Part shown: positions 1 through 19,744 of the stretch, piece after piece
Numbering within the stretch: the stretch's first letter is position 1
Layout: every line of letters starts with the position of its first letter
DNA from: Archegozetes longisetosus
Taxonomy: Eukaryota; Arthropoda; Arachnida; Sarcoptiformes; Trhypochthoniidae
Direction of reading: 5' to 3'
DNA length: 64,000 nt
Assembly (NCBI GenBank): GCA_018873245.2
Contig: JAEMBT020000006.1
Coordinates: 1,739,855-1,803,854 of the forward strand
The notes under the pieces: model-generated
What the model was told of the DNA's origin: nothing
Databases searched by the model: none
What the model saw: the letters and a program-made list of their open reading frames with translations, nothing else
Program-made: the position numbers and the translations under genes

Positions 1-6069
<6,069 letters not shown>

Positions 6070-6360
6070 CTTCAAATCAATTGACTTATTATTTATTCAA
6101 TATATTATTGAGTTATTATTAATTAATTTGTTGATGTTTTGAATAGTTTTACATTCAGTATTATTATTGTTTTTACACGAGTCGCTTCACTAAAAACTGA
6201 TTGTCAGACATATTGGAAACTGAACGTTATTTATACGATCAGCGCTTTACGTTTGAGTCGTCTTTCAGTCCCCTATCGATACTATTCTATACTGACTTAA
6301 GCTTCTATTTGACATTATTTGTTGTTATTTATCGTATATTTGAACCGCCTCAATAAGGTA
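6070..6360 (-). promoter_or_regulatory. Probable TAF1 5' UTR and promoter region with a DRE-like site
   Basis: This is the sequence just upstream of the TAF1 start codon. It contains TATCGATA at 6274-6281, identical to the DNA replication-related element that DREF binds in housekeeping promoters of flies, about 205 bp from the ATG. No clear TATA box is visible. The eight-base match is expected about twice by chance in a window of this composition (another lies at 32912-32919), so only the position supports it. Confidence 0.3.
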
Positions 6361-9300
6361 GAGACGAGAGCACTAACGTGCACACTAATACAAACATAAA
6401 GTATAACAAAACTCATCAAATACTTTACTGTTTTCGAAAAGTGATTCGAAATTGAAATTCGTCATTCAATTTAAGCTTTTGAGTAAAAATTGAACTTGGT
6501 GCTGAATTCATATTTTCAAGACGTATTTTCTGTACAGATACGCCAATTTATCAAACTTAAGACTTGTTGATAAGCTGACAAAATTTAGAAAGTTTTCAAA
6601 AATATCTTATTTATTTACATAGATACAAAATTGATTCTTTCTTTTGAATAAGTATTAACAAAACTAATACAGAACTGCAACCATTTTTTTATTTTGATTC
6701 CTTCTTATAAGCATTTTGCTTATATCTCATTAATCAGTATCTAAATCTAGCTATGATTTAAATATTCGTATTTAAGTGATTTATTGTTAGTTGAACAAAA
6801 TTGACATATCTGTAACAGTTAAGGTGCCTTCTCATTTTTCATTTTTGACTCACTAATTGTTTTTCACTTATCAACAGTCAATTAAATTGTTTGGCATAAA
6901 TCATAAACTAACACTGAACAATAGTATCATAAAAAGGGTTACAGCAATTATATAAGTTACAACTATAAAGCTTAAATTACTCTCGCCTGGTTTGATGCAA
7001 TTTAAAAATACTTTGCTATCTATTACTATTATTAATGATGCGTGAAGCACTGCTAACTTGTATAATACAAGTTAAAATCGTGCACTTAATTTGCATATAT
7101 TTTCTAACCTTTGATTGTTTTGTATCCTGTTTTTATCGAAGTTAATCATATTGAAAAGCTGCATCTAAGATCTTAGCTCTTTTAATACAAATTTAAGTTC
7201 ATGTTTATCAATATGCATGAAATTTGAAGCATCAAAAACTTTTTCCTACAGCGATTTATCATTGTTTCAATGCTTAACATATTTTACTTTGCATTGAATT
7301 TGATCATATTGAGCAAAACATATGACATCAACTTGAGTTGTCTCCAAAAACAACCTTTAGTTCTGAATATGCTTACGAAAACCTTAAGAAAGAGCTCAGA
7401 AATTGACTTATTCCAGTAGTTGTGTAGCCGATTGGCTCATCAATCAGTCTGTATAGCTTTGAAACAAATAAGACTATGAATTAAGCTATCAATGGATAAG
7501 TTGACATTAAGTTTGTTTTATAAGTTTTATGACATTATTACATATTGTTTTTTATTCAATTTTACAATCTATAAAATCTATATGAACCATGTCTTTCGGA
7601 CTTTAAAGTCAACAATTTTTTTACTACATCAAAAATGATGATTACGTTTTCCTGACTTTTCAACTTAAATATAGTAAATATCTTTTTGAGGGATTAAAAA
7701 AGTTTGTAAAGTTTGAAAACATTATTAGATTTGAGACCTATATAAAAACCAAATGAATTCTTCAAATAGAGTTGTCATAAATACAAAGTTTTTTTTGTGA
7801 AAGTTGATATTTCTATCTTTAGAAATGTTAAAAGCAGTCAAAACAGATTCTCTTTGGTTGGTATCTGGTTTTCAAACACCTTTTTGAATGAATATGTTAG
7901 TAAAATTAATGGAAAGTTACTATAAAAGTAACAATTAGTATGATTTGATATTCAAGTCAAGTAAATGTTTACTTTCATAAAAGATATTATTTTTGTAAAA
8001 ACATGTTAAACATTAGCTTTAAATTATCAGATTATGAAAACTAAAAGTTTCTGATACTAAAAATAAAGGATTTCTCAGTGAATCTTATGGTAATCCTTAT
8101 GCAGTGGAAAACTAGGACTCAAATTTGAAAGATTTTCATGAATAATCTATAGATATCCACGAAATCTTGTTTTAAGTCAATTTTAATCGAAAAACCATTT
8201 TATTTGCGATGAGATAAAAGCTAGGAAAACCTATTTCAAAATGACTTTCTTCGGCTATAAATTGGTTGGACTGAATAGAATGAAAAATGCCCAAAATAGT
8301 TAATGACTTAATCTTATTCATCATTCAATCTAAATGTATGTTAAATTTGCAATAAATTCAAGAATAACTGTCAGTTTTAAACATATGCAAATACCTTAAG
8401 TCAATCAAAATTTGTAACTGTAATGCATTTTGATTTCATGTTTTACATTTAGATATATATTTTTAATCAATTTTGTAACATAATAACTTTTTCTGCTGCA
8501 AAACTTGTTTGATTTAATCGGAACTATCACTACACTCTCGAAACTAATGCTTATATTTGATTTCCAACGAGTTTTCAGATCTTTTGCGTCAATAGTAACT
8601 CAATTAATTTAAAAAGTGACAACTCTAATATCTTAATCGCTCGTTTTATTTAATTAAAAGCTAAAATAAATTAATCCAATTAGTAATTTAGGATTAAAAG
8701 ACTTGCAAAGTTGACTTAAGCACAACTTAATGAAAATTGTGAGGATTAAAGTTGTATTTGAATGAATGAATCAATGAATGAATGAGTGAATGAATGAACT
8801 TTCATTTGAGTAAGTCCTAACATTTAGTCTTTGCGGAAGACGCGATAGCATCATATTCTCCGTTCAAAAGCTTAGTTAACATTTAAAGGTCGAGGGATAT
8901 CTATTATAATAATAAGGCTGATCGAAAATAGCTGCTAAGAGAAAAGTGTAGAATTGATGGTGAAATCTATTCGAATAATAAATTGCGTTTTGAATTAACC
9001 CATTTTGAAAATGTATATCACAAGTTAATTACACGTATGAATAATTGCTTAAATGAATTTACATTTTCCTAAATGTGCTTTTGTTTAACTGTTAGATTTG
9101 TAAATGAGATGTTTATTGAGAGGTCATCAACTTTCAAACAGAACTGCTTGTCTTTTAGCCCTATATAAAATATTAGCTCAGTTACAATTGATTAAAGAGT
9201 TTTTTTACCCAAAGTAAAAAACAGATTATCTGAAAAGTAACCAAATCAGTAAAAGTTTATCTTGAATTAAAGTTTCGCATCAATACCATTTGAGAAAGAG

Positions 9301-11413
9301 TCGAAAATTTCCGAATAAAGTTTGTAAAAGTCGTTTATAACAACAGATAACATCATTTAAGTAATTAAAAGTGATAGTTTCTAGGTATTTTTGTAATAAA
9401 ATTTTAATCACTTAAATATATAACCAAAATATCTAATCGCAATTTTAATCCAATGAGTGACTGCATTGAATGACTCGAATTTGAGACAAAAATTATAGAA
9501 TTTTCTAATTGAATAAAACTTACAAAATTATACTTCATATGAATAAAAGAATATTCCACTAAAATAATTGATTTAATAGATTAAATTGAATTTCCTACTT
9601 TGAAAGCTTGTTATTTGTGTTATATATTAAACTTTACTGATATTTTTGTATTGAAAAGACGATTAATGAGTTTGTTTGATATCTATGAATCTTCTCAGAA
9701 GTTGTTTTTGAGGGCAATCTATGATCATGAAACACAATTTTACATAATTTATTGCCAATTCGTTATCATATTTTCATTTATCAATGAAGAGTAAGCTACT
9801 ATTTGTTTTTGATAGTGATCCATCATTAGTTTTTGCCTCAATTAATTCTTGATACTATCAGAGAATAAATAACTATTACCATAAGCGAACAAAAAATTGT
9901 TGATCGTCCTAATGATGCAAAACATGCAAACAAACAAATCCTAAGACTTTGTTATTCCTGTTTTCACATAAAATAAACTCTAGCTTCTGTTAGACACAAA
10001 GTTAGACACAAACAAAACTTATTTACCAAAACACGTGTAAAAAGTTTTAAAACCAAATCTAAAAGCTTCAGAGCTTTACACGAGCTCTTCAATAATAAGC
10101 AAAAGATTGTGAGCTAAAGCGGAACGATTCTTAAGCGACATAATAGGCTGACTAATGAAGGCTGACATTCAATGTCTTCAGTGACTTTTCTAGCTAAAGA
10201 ATAGTTGCTGTACTTTCTTAATTCCTTAAGCTTTGCGCTACTTCTTAAAACTGCTGATAAGACTGAAAAAACGTTCGTTCAAATTATTTTCCATCATTCA
10301 ATTTGCTTGCTATTTTATGTATACATCATTGAATCCGTTTGCAATTTAAAAAATCTATCTCTAGGCAACGAATTTATTCATACTGTTTACCAAGAGATAA
10401 TGTTTTTCTTCCTATTCTTATTTAGTCTACTTTAGAGATGAAGAGATACGATCTTTTCTACCTAACTGCTCGACTACTACCGTTGCATACTAGTCAATAT
10501 TTTTATATTCATACCTAATCCAGTGTTAATCTTATTTTAAATGAATGGGCGCGTTAAAAAAGTTTTCTCTTATCCCATAACTCAACACATTATTAAAAGC
10601 AAAATGAGTGTAAGTATGCGATGGATAAAAATCTATTGAGGTTTAAAAACATTTCTAGTAAACACTTAATCGGATGAGTAAACTGTAGTTATTTATCTCT
10701 ACAACAATAGAGGTCAGACAATTGTTGTTTTCTAACTGCATGTCAATACTGAAAAGTTTGGCATTGAATACAAAAAAACTTTTGTAAAACAAATCATAAG
10801 CGATATAATGCCAATACTTATGAGCACATGCCCAGCAAAACAATGTCCCCAATACCTAATACTTAGAAAATTCTTTATAATAAAAGAACATCTTTTGTCA
10901 AAGCTTGCTACAGAAGCAATTGTGTATCAGTTCATCCCTAAATCAATTCCTAGAGCTTAAGAATGCATAAGAAAAAAGATTGTTTAATTGCACTACTTTT
11001 GAGGTTTTGAGGTCGTGTTAAAGATTAAGCATCTAATCCATGGTCACATTTTTGTTGTAAGCCTATGTGAAAGTCGACCGACTGCGCAATAGTCTAAGAT
11101 GAAGATGAAGGAGGAGATGAACACGTGTGTGATGTGAAACAAGTGCCGATTTATGCTGGAAAGCAAATGATCCACTCATTCACTCGAACTAACTATTGCC
11201 ATACGGACTCAGTTGCTTTCTTTATTTGCTTTAGAAACTTTGGTAAAAGTTTGTTATTCCTATCAAGCCATCATCTATTGTTTATAAATATAATCATCGA
11301 TAAAGATTTATATCATTTGCCTAAACTTCTAAACTTTTCAATTTATAAATCAAATTTTCTACTCTTTAACTATTGAATGTTTGTAATCATTATCTTTAAT
11401 AAAATTAAATATA
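6361..11413. other. Intergenic region between TAF1 and the RASL11-type GTPase
   Basis: About 5 kb of AT-rich DNA between divergent genes. Open frames here are short, mostly lack ATG starts and show no recognisable protein motif. The only simple structure seen is a degenerate AATG tetranucleotide tract at 8760-8798. The last few hundred bases should contain the GTPase promoter and 5' UTR, but no core element stands out. Confidence 0.6.
8760..8798. repeat. Degenerate (AATG)n microsatellite
   Basis: Roughly ten tetranucleotide units with a few substitutions (TCAATG, GAGTG variants), read directly from the sequence. Confidence 0.85.
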
Positions 11414-14400
11414 ATGACACAACTATCAAGTATTAAAGTTCTAGTTCTTGGAGGCAAGTGTGTTGGAAAAAGTGGTAAGTTTTTCACTCTTGTGGCAACT
11501 TTATTTTAAGTAACTTTTTAGCCAAAATAATGCTTTGATCATTCAATGTTCAAAAGTTAGAGTTTTTCGCAAAAAATTGATTTATTTTTCTAACCCTTTG
11601 CATAAATTTGTCAAAAGATTTATTATAAACTTTTTTGTATTGTATTGAAAGAAATGTGTCACTTTGCAGTCATAAAACTAGTTAAACGTCTGGACCATAT
11701 CTATCATAAAATTTGTGCCATAAATGTAGGCTTAAGTGGAGATTAAGTTAGTTTTAAATCTACGATCTTTGAATTATTTAAGATAATAATGAGCAAGAGC
11801 TCGTTTTTTGATGAATTTTCTGTAAAATTTGAAAAGTTTTCAACTTATTAGCTCTTATGACAAATGCATTAAAAAGCGAACAATATTTGTCATACTCGGT
11901 TGTGAATGATGTTTAACTATAGAACTGAGACACTATTATTTGAGTAATTGTATAGAACCAATTCAAACCGCTTTTTACTAGATCTTTAGATACAATTTGA
12001 TGAATGATGTACTGACTGACAGTAGAACTATAATGAGTGCATCAAAAAAACGTCGATTAACGAAATCTCAAATGAATTTATCCTAAAGCTTCTTAAATGG
12101 TTTGGGTGAACAGTTCATCAATTAGTTTATTTGTTTATTTTGAATAACTTTAGTCATATTCAGAGTCGTAAATTAACTTTAATTCATGCAAACGCATAAA
12201 AAATTATTGATTTGTTAAGTGGATTAGTTTTAGTTTAGTTTAAAGCTCAAAATAATGTCTTCAATTAAATGCTCCATTTTTGAAATTTTCTTTTAACTTC
12301 AATCATCATATCATAAAATTTAAAGTCATCATCAGTTTAATCGTTGTTTGGATAGAAAAAAAGTTTAACTTTGTTCAAAAACAGTTCTCTAGAAATATGA
12401 GAAACAGAACTTGATCTCTGAGTGATCGAAATTGTGGACAGAACCCAAACTGCAATGTGACATATCTAAAAGAAAATGACACAATATATACCAATAAATA
12501 AATATCAGTCATCTTTTACATTAGTGCGATCACTATTAATAACGTCTAGCTTTCCAGTCAAATAGTGTATTGAGAAAGAGAGCCAGAGACCCAATTTGTA
12601 ACTATGTCTGGAAAATGACCCCATAGTGTGCTATTGAAATCGTATAAAAATTCTGACAATTGATTTGAATATGAATGAGTCGAAGATATGGTTGATGTAT
12701 ATGTCTCAAGTGAAGCCAACCGAATGAACTGGACTTCAGTGCAAGCTTTCAGATCTAATCAAATCCTATCATTAGAATAAGAAATATTGCGCCAAAAGTG
12801 CAATGAACTGATTCTTATTCTTGTTTCAATTAGCGATAGCTACTTTCACATTAACTCAGTTAATTGTAAGAATCCTAACACTTACAAACTTTACGGAATT
12901 TGATTTTCAAATATTGTTTACAAAGAGACAAATGTTTTAAACAAAATGTTTAAGAGAAAAATTAAGACAAATTAAGACTTGAGTCATCTCTGGAAGAAAG
13001 AATTAATTACAAGAGTTGCTCTGCTCCTTTTGGCGTCGAATGTCCACAAGAATTGTTGACATTGGATGTCCTCGACTAAAAAGTAGTAAAATATGAGAGA
13101 AGCGCGACTTAAGGGCGACATATGCGCTAAAAAGATGATATATACTAACTGTTAAGGCTTGCACTATATAGCGATATACCCATAGCCTAATCCTACAGAA
13201 CTGGTACCTTGGCGAACATCCTAAATTTTAATGTTTATTTGTTTTTTCCTAAACTAAACTTCAAGTAAGCTTTACTCCTGTTCAGCTGGCAAGTAGTTAT
13301 TACAATTGACACTACTTTACATACGCTAAGAATTGTTATATTGTTTATAACAGGTTTTTACACTAGTATGAAAAAATTAGTTCTTAAGTAACTTTTTATA
13401 TAGCACTCAAGTCATATAGAAGTTATGTCAAAAGTCAGATATCATTTCTTAACGTTTCTTTTTTCATTTTTGTTCAAAATGATTAATGAATTTTTGACAT
13501 TTCTATACATTTGATACATTATTAGATAAAAAATGTTTCTGTTTGTAACTTTTTAAAAGTTAAGTTAATATTAAAAATACAGAAGTTAATACTTTAGAAT
13601 ATTCTTGGAAAAAAGTACTTTTGGATCGATATCTATTGATAGCTTTACTATTGAAGACTTACTATGATGCATTTTTTCCATAAAGCGTAATATTTATAGT
13701 TTACACAATTGTTTTAAGTAAATATTTTCTTTTGAGTGGATGAAAACAATGTATGTCATAACTGGATAGAGTGAATGATCATGAGATCTCTTTATTATTG
13801 AATCAGAGGAAGTCTTATGGGTGCAGTCCTGTTTCAGAATAATGAGGAATATATTGATTAGAGAAAATAAGTAAAATTAGCTTAACTTAAGTGAAAAGAT
13901 AATTGAATGAGTTTGTGATCTGAAACAAAATATAGAACATAAGAGAAATCAGATTTGTTTGGCTTCAGGTTCACGTCCTTTGTTTATTGGCATCACGATT
14001 GCATTAAATGCAAGAGAAAAAATAGAGAACATTTTGTATTATTGTTTAGCCAGTTCTAGTAAGGATTCTTTAAATTGAAATCAATTTAGAAAAATGACGA
14101 CCATTTATTCAAGTTTTATCGTGCAAGACTTTAGTCTATTTGTAATTCAATTCAAACTCAAAGTTTTTACATTAATTGCTTACATTTTGGTTTCAATTTA
14201 TCCCTAGTCTTAGCTTACGTTAAATTCTCTCATCAAATACCAGTACTTTAGACACAAGACTTGTTCCGGCAATAAGTTTTTATGAGTAATTCGAACCCTA
14301 CTTTTGAATAAGATTCTGATTCCCTCTCCTAGTATTGCATAACTTTACCAAAGAATTAAACCTCTTATACAGAATACGAAAGAGAATTACAACCAATAAG

Positions 14401-17400
14401 TCGTTTAAGATGCACTGAATCAGTACTGGTATCATAGAAACATTTTTATATTTAATGCCTAATTTAAGCTTTTGTGGCACTGCTCGCTAGTAGAAAAAGA
14501 TTTCCTTGTTTATAACTCAATTTCATAGCAAAAGCTTATATAAAGTAGAGCTCATATGAGAATTCAACGACCTTTAAGAGTCAAATAACAATATCCGCAT
14601 CACTGAAAAATGTAATAATTCTGTTATAGGAAAAGAAATTTTTGGGATAAATGAACCCAGTTTGATACTTCAATTTCCTATCTGTACAAAAGATATGATT
14701 AAACCCTATTTAGGCATTCGCTACACTCAAAACTATTTGATTAAGGGTTTTATGGTTCAATTCTTTGGTTATTAGTCATTAGATTATTTGGGAGCAAGAC
14801 CTCCTAATTATAAAATTGTTATTCTTTCCACAATTAGCACTTTCTTAAGTCATAGGATGTAACTTTTGATAAGAAAAATATATTTTTAAAAATTTTACGT
14901 TCAAAAAGCGTGGGCCTTATCCCACACTAATTACTATTCATAGCATAGAAAAGATTTGATTACACGCGAAAAATTGTTTGGATAATATAGCTGTTGAATC
15001 ATTTTCCAATGAAGACTATTCAAAAATCTTTAGCACTAGAGAAGAATGAATTTTCGAAATTTTTCTTCCTGTATCTATTTTGAGCTGAAGTTTTGTTCGC
15101 GTGTAGAGTGAAATTCGTGAGCAAGAGATAGCAAGAAGTGATAGAAAGAGCTCGAAAACAAGAGATAGTATCGAAGAATTTGAGTTAGTTTTGATTTTTT
15201 CTTCCCGTTTGTGACCATTGGTTTAGCAATAAAAACGTGATTAATTTGAACACATCTTTATGCTAATTGAGTTGACTTGAGATCTAAATCTATCTTATTT
15301 AAAGACTGGAGCATATGATGATAAATGCATAATGAATTTTTTTCACACCTTGGCCTAAAGCTAATCTGGAACTCAGCCTCACTTTTTTTAGTCCTTGATC
15401 TAATTCAGCTTTAGATGTATATCGCTTTACTGTAACAGTAGTCGCAAGTTTAAAGACAAGATATAACAGTACTGTATTCTGAGTGTCATCAAATAAACAG
15501 AAAAAATGCTCAGATTTAAGGAATGTCAATAACACTTCTGTATTTATAACTACAAATAATTTAAATTTTCATTAAAGCTAAAAAAATTCCTCTTTTATAA
15601 CTGAAAACTACTTATGCAAACTTCATTAGACGTCAATTAAAATTATTTTCTGAAAGCACTTGTTACATGCAGATGCATTAACAAGTGCTAAAATGGATAT
15701 ACAGTCAGATCTCGACTATGACAACTCATCGGTGCACCATTTACCTTCAATCGATGAGAACTTTTCTGTGCTTAATTACATTTTTACGATTTTTATTACC
15801 AGTTTTTAGCATTAATTTTCATCTAGGTTAGTCTAAATTTTAAATAAACGTTAAATGTTGACAAATTTAACTGAAATTTATAGATAAAATCGCAACTTTA
15901 TGAACAGTTCCCAAAAGTTCTTTTTTATAGCAATCCTTGTCAGAGTCGAGGTTTAACTGTAATACTTTGCATAGAATATTCCATTATATTCCTAATTAAA
16001 AATGAGTGGAAAGTTTTTCAGGAAGAAGGTCGGAGTTTGAGTTACGACTCGTTCTCTTTTCCATAACAAATCTTTTTTAAGAGATTGCTTTCTGTTTATT
16101 TGCAACTAATTTCAAATTTATTTTACGATATGTTTTTTATGAATGTTCGCCCATAAGCCCACAGCTACTCTGAAAACATATACAGTCCCAAGAGATAAAA
16201 TTAAACAACAAATAATATATTGGTTATTTTTTATTTTTAGAGCTAAAACTAATTTTTGTTTTCTTTTTACAGCAATCACAGTAAGATTCTTAACAAAACG
16301 CTATATCGGAGAATATAAATCAAATACAGGTAATTATTTACTGATCAAAAATGTTGTGCCATAAAAACTGGATTATATGCAAAATTTCACTCAAGTCTTT
16401 CATTATAAGTCAAGTTTTAAAACCTTATCAGATATTGTTTTTCATAACTTTCTTAATAAAAATACAATTTATTATTGAACCAGAAGTATTAAAATAAGTT
16501 TATTCTTTACTGAAAACTTATGAATATATAATATCTCTTAACAACTCGTATCATATTTAGCGCAAATGAGAAATACATTAATTTTCTGTTTTTAAAATTG
16601 GAAAGATAATGAAAAAAGTGATGAATGGCTAGAATTGCAACTGTTATTCAAGTAAAATTTAAGTAAACAAACAATCAATATTATTATGATAATACAGATT
16701 CTTATAATAACATCAATTTATGAGATGCATTATTCATATGGAGATGAAAATCATAAAATTGATTCAATCAGTGGGTTTTTGTGTAGATATTATCTTGAAT
16801 ATTCAAATTAATCAGTCAACACCTCAATTAAGACGAAAATATCACTGATTGAAGTTTTTATTGCAAAAGTTCAATGCATGTCATAATTTGACATTAATAC
16901 GAGTCTGATTAAGTGATTTTAAAATTTGGCCATCAACTAAGTTAGGAGATGCTAATATTTGCGCAAAACTTTAAGAAGTTATAAAGATTGTAAGATCCAG
17001 AAACTGTTGATTGTTTGTTTGAAAGCTAGTGCTCGCCCAACAATTACTTGTATTAAATAAATAAGAAGAGTGTATAAACAATGAATCAGTTTTGCTTAAC
17101 GTAAACCTTGCAAAACAACTGCACTCGTCTGTTGGAAGCAGAAGTATTAAACTTTTTCAGTAGATAATCCTTACAACTAGCTTTTCAAAGCTTTTTCTCT
17201 TCATTTAATTGTCTCATATTTGTTTCTCAAACAAACTAATGATAAATGACTGCTTTCAGTATAGATGTAAAGACAGCCTTTAGAAACTATTGAGGAAAAC
17301 ATTTTTCAGTGAAAGTCGTTTCACTAATGAAATTATCTGTTGCACGAGTTTATAAGATCATGTCATTTAAAAATCTGCCAGTAGTTAAAAGTGTGGTAAA

Positions 17401-17441
17401 CGTAGTTTAGAGTAGAGGTAGTTTTCTATCATCTTTCACAC

Positions 17442-17503
<62 letters not shown>

Positions 17504-19218
17504 GTTAATGGAAAGGATGAAAAGCAATATCTAACACCGAGATTGAAGTGAAATATTGAATGCGAACAAGGAGTAGAGGCAGTAAAATTGATGATAATAC
17601 TGTACATGTAGTTATCTCGGGAGAATCCAAGTTTAATAATAAAATTTCTTTATCGTTTATTAAACAGACTGGTTATATCAACAGGCAGTCAAAACTGATA
17701 ACGGTATCACGAATGTAGAAATTCTTGATATATCGAGAGGATGGCAGGTATGGCATACTTACCTCTACTGAAAATCTAGATATTCGATGATTTGCTGGAA
17801 AACAAGACAAGCCAACGCTATAAAACTTGTCACTTATATTGTTTTTCTAGTTAATCATTTAGATCTAGATAACAAATTTTGAATGCATCAAATTTTGAAC
17901 TCATAAATAAGTTCGTCTCTTCAAATTTTTTGATAGGAAGAGAATGAAATGTTTGACATCAAAGACCAGATAGAATGGGCCGAAGCTTTTGTTATCATAT
18001 ACAGTATTTGTGACCGACATAGTTTTAGTTTGGCTGAAGAATACCTGCAATCAATTTCACAGATACGAGCCCCTGTTTATGTGCCCATCATTTTGCTAGG
18101 AAATAAGAGAGATCTAGAAGTTGGCCGACAAGTCAGCCTTAAAGAAGGTAGAACTTTGGCACTCAAATTCGGCTGTCAGTTCTACGAAGTAAGTTTAAGC
18201 TTATTTTCTAGCCATAGATTTTCAATAAACACCTCAATAAATATCTAGGCCTTACATGAAACTTACATAAAACTAGACAATTCATGATTAGAATATTTAC
18301 AGTTTTAGATAATTTTAGTCAATGTTTACCTTTGATTTTTGTAAATCGAATTTGCATTCATTCTTCGATTAATAATATTTACTCTCTATCAGATCCGTTT
18401 ACCTCATTTTACATAAGATTATGTATATGTTATGTGAACATGTTCAACGTAACGTTTGCATAAGACTATAACATGAGATCTATTTAGATCCAAACCTACA
18501 CAACACTTAACTTAAATTCTTTAGCTATCAATCTGTACATGGAATATAGAGAATTGAATCATATCAAAATTGTTCATATATTTACTCATCAGTTACACTA
18601 AGTGCAAATTATACTTCGATAGGTATTCGGCGAATCAAATGCTAATAAATATTGGGTTAGTTGATAAAAGCCTCGATAAAGCTGATCTATACATTTATGA
18701 GAGTCTAATGCAATGAATTCTTTGAAAATAACTACAGATCACATGCATGGAACATTTTCTACTGAACAATTCTCAATAAATCTATAAATTTGTGAATTTC
18801 GACTTTTTTGAAAAAGTCTTAAAGTTTGTCAGCTTCGCATTGTTTATGAGTTTCTCAATAAATTACTCAATTTTTTCAATAGATTTCTGCCGCTGATAGC
18901 AATTTGGGTGTTTCACAAGCTTTCGAATGGCTCTTACATGAGACCCACAAGATATCCAGATCCAATTCGGATAATACGAATTCATCTCGCAATCACAATC
19001 ATAGAAAACTGAGCATTGTCACAGTCTCACGTGTTTTTAGTGCTTTCGGTCATGTTTTTGGTAAAAGTCATAGTCATGGAGATGATAATAATAATAATGA
19101 TAATAGTAATGAAAGTTTGAAGAATAGTAAGAATAATTTCAATAGTACTAAAAGAAAAATTGCAAGTGTTATGATTCCAGTTGTGAGGAAATCAACAAAA
19201 CCAACCATTTCTCTGTAA
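11414..19218 (+). CDS. Ras-like small GTPase of the RASL11/RERG/RASL12 type
   Basis: Five exons: 11414-11474, 16273-16329, 17668-17747, 17937-18188, 18883-19218, with consistent phases, giving 261 residues. The start ATG lies five codons before the beta-1 strand (IKVLVLGG). Seen: P-loop GGKCVGKS; switch I YIGEYKSNT, preceded by RFLTKR, a hallmark of the RASL11/RERG/RASL12 group; G4 NKRD; G5-like ISAAD. The DTAGQ motif of G3 is replaced by DISRGWQ. Ras positions 12, 13, 60 and 61 become K, C, R and G, and the switch I Thr35 is Asn, as in RASL11 proteins. There is no C-terminal CAAX box; the tail is a low-complexity stretch (Asp/Asn-rich) followed by basic residues. Family knowledge suggests an unprenylated, constitutively loaded or weakly hydrolysing GTPase; that is inference. 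RASL11 is the best subgroup, RERG or RASL12 the alternatives. Confidence 0.88.
11475..16272 (+). other. Intron 1 of the RASL11-type GTPase gene (4.8 kb)
   Basis: The intron begins GTAAGT directly after the P-loop serine and ends TTTTTACAG. It is AT-rich with no convincing coding segment on either strand. A patch near 13020-13210 is a little richer in GC and could be regulatory, but no known motif was recognised. Confidence 0.75.
17446..17500. repeat. (AG)n microsatellite, about 27 units
   Basis: Perfect AG dinucleotide run of 55 bp inside intron 2 of the GTPase gene, about 170 bp before exon 3. An apparent minus-strand protein full of Ser-Leu here is only the translation of the repeat. Confidence 0.97.
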
Positions 19219-19738
19219 TTGTTTTAGATATCTATAGATTTGTCAATTTAATTGATTATAAAACTGTGATATGACAGAAAACACAATTTATTCACTTAAA
19301 ACTTTATAAAACTTTTTGTATATAGAGGAAAACACTATTGACTCATATAAATAGCTGATCAATTGCTTTGCTTCTTATATAAAGTCTTATCTGATGTAAC
19401 AATTGTATGATTCTTTTTAATATCAAATAGAGATCAAATGCCATAGTAAGCAAAATTAATTGTTATTGAGTAAAATACTCAATTTAAACCATTCCCCAAC
19501 AATTAGACATTATTCTGATTTTTAGATCGGTTACGAAACTTTCAAAAGAATCCGTTAATTTAGAAATAATGATGCACTCGATTGAAGCTGATCAATATCT
19601 GTAGAGCTGGAGCTGGTATCGAGTGCTACCTTTTGTGTATCGTTACTATTAGTGTTATTCAATTGTAATGTAAAGTTGGATATTAAGAAACATTTTCTTA
19701 TTCTTTGTTCACTCTGTATTTTATTCATAAGAGATCAA

Positions 19739-19744
19739 AATAAA
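19739..19744 (+). terminator. Candidate poly(A) signal AATAAA of the GTPase gene
   Basis: Canonical AATAAA about 520 bp after the GTPase stop codon. It is the clearest hexamer seen downstream, but the motif is common in AT-rich DNA. Confidence 0.35.

Noticed and set aside
10205..11376. Short frames upstream of the GTPase
   Set aside because: Most begin with TTG or GTG, are Phe/Leu/Ile-rich as expected from AT-rich DNA, and show no family feature.
17407..17607. Ser-Leu-rich minus-strand frame
   Set aside because: It is the translation of the AG microsatellite.
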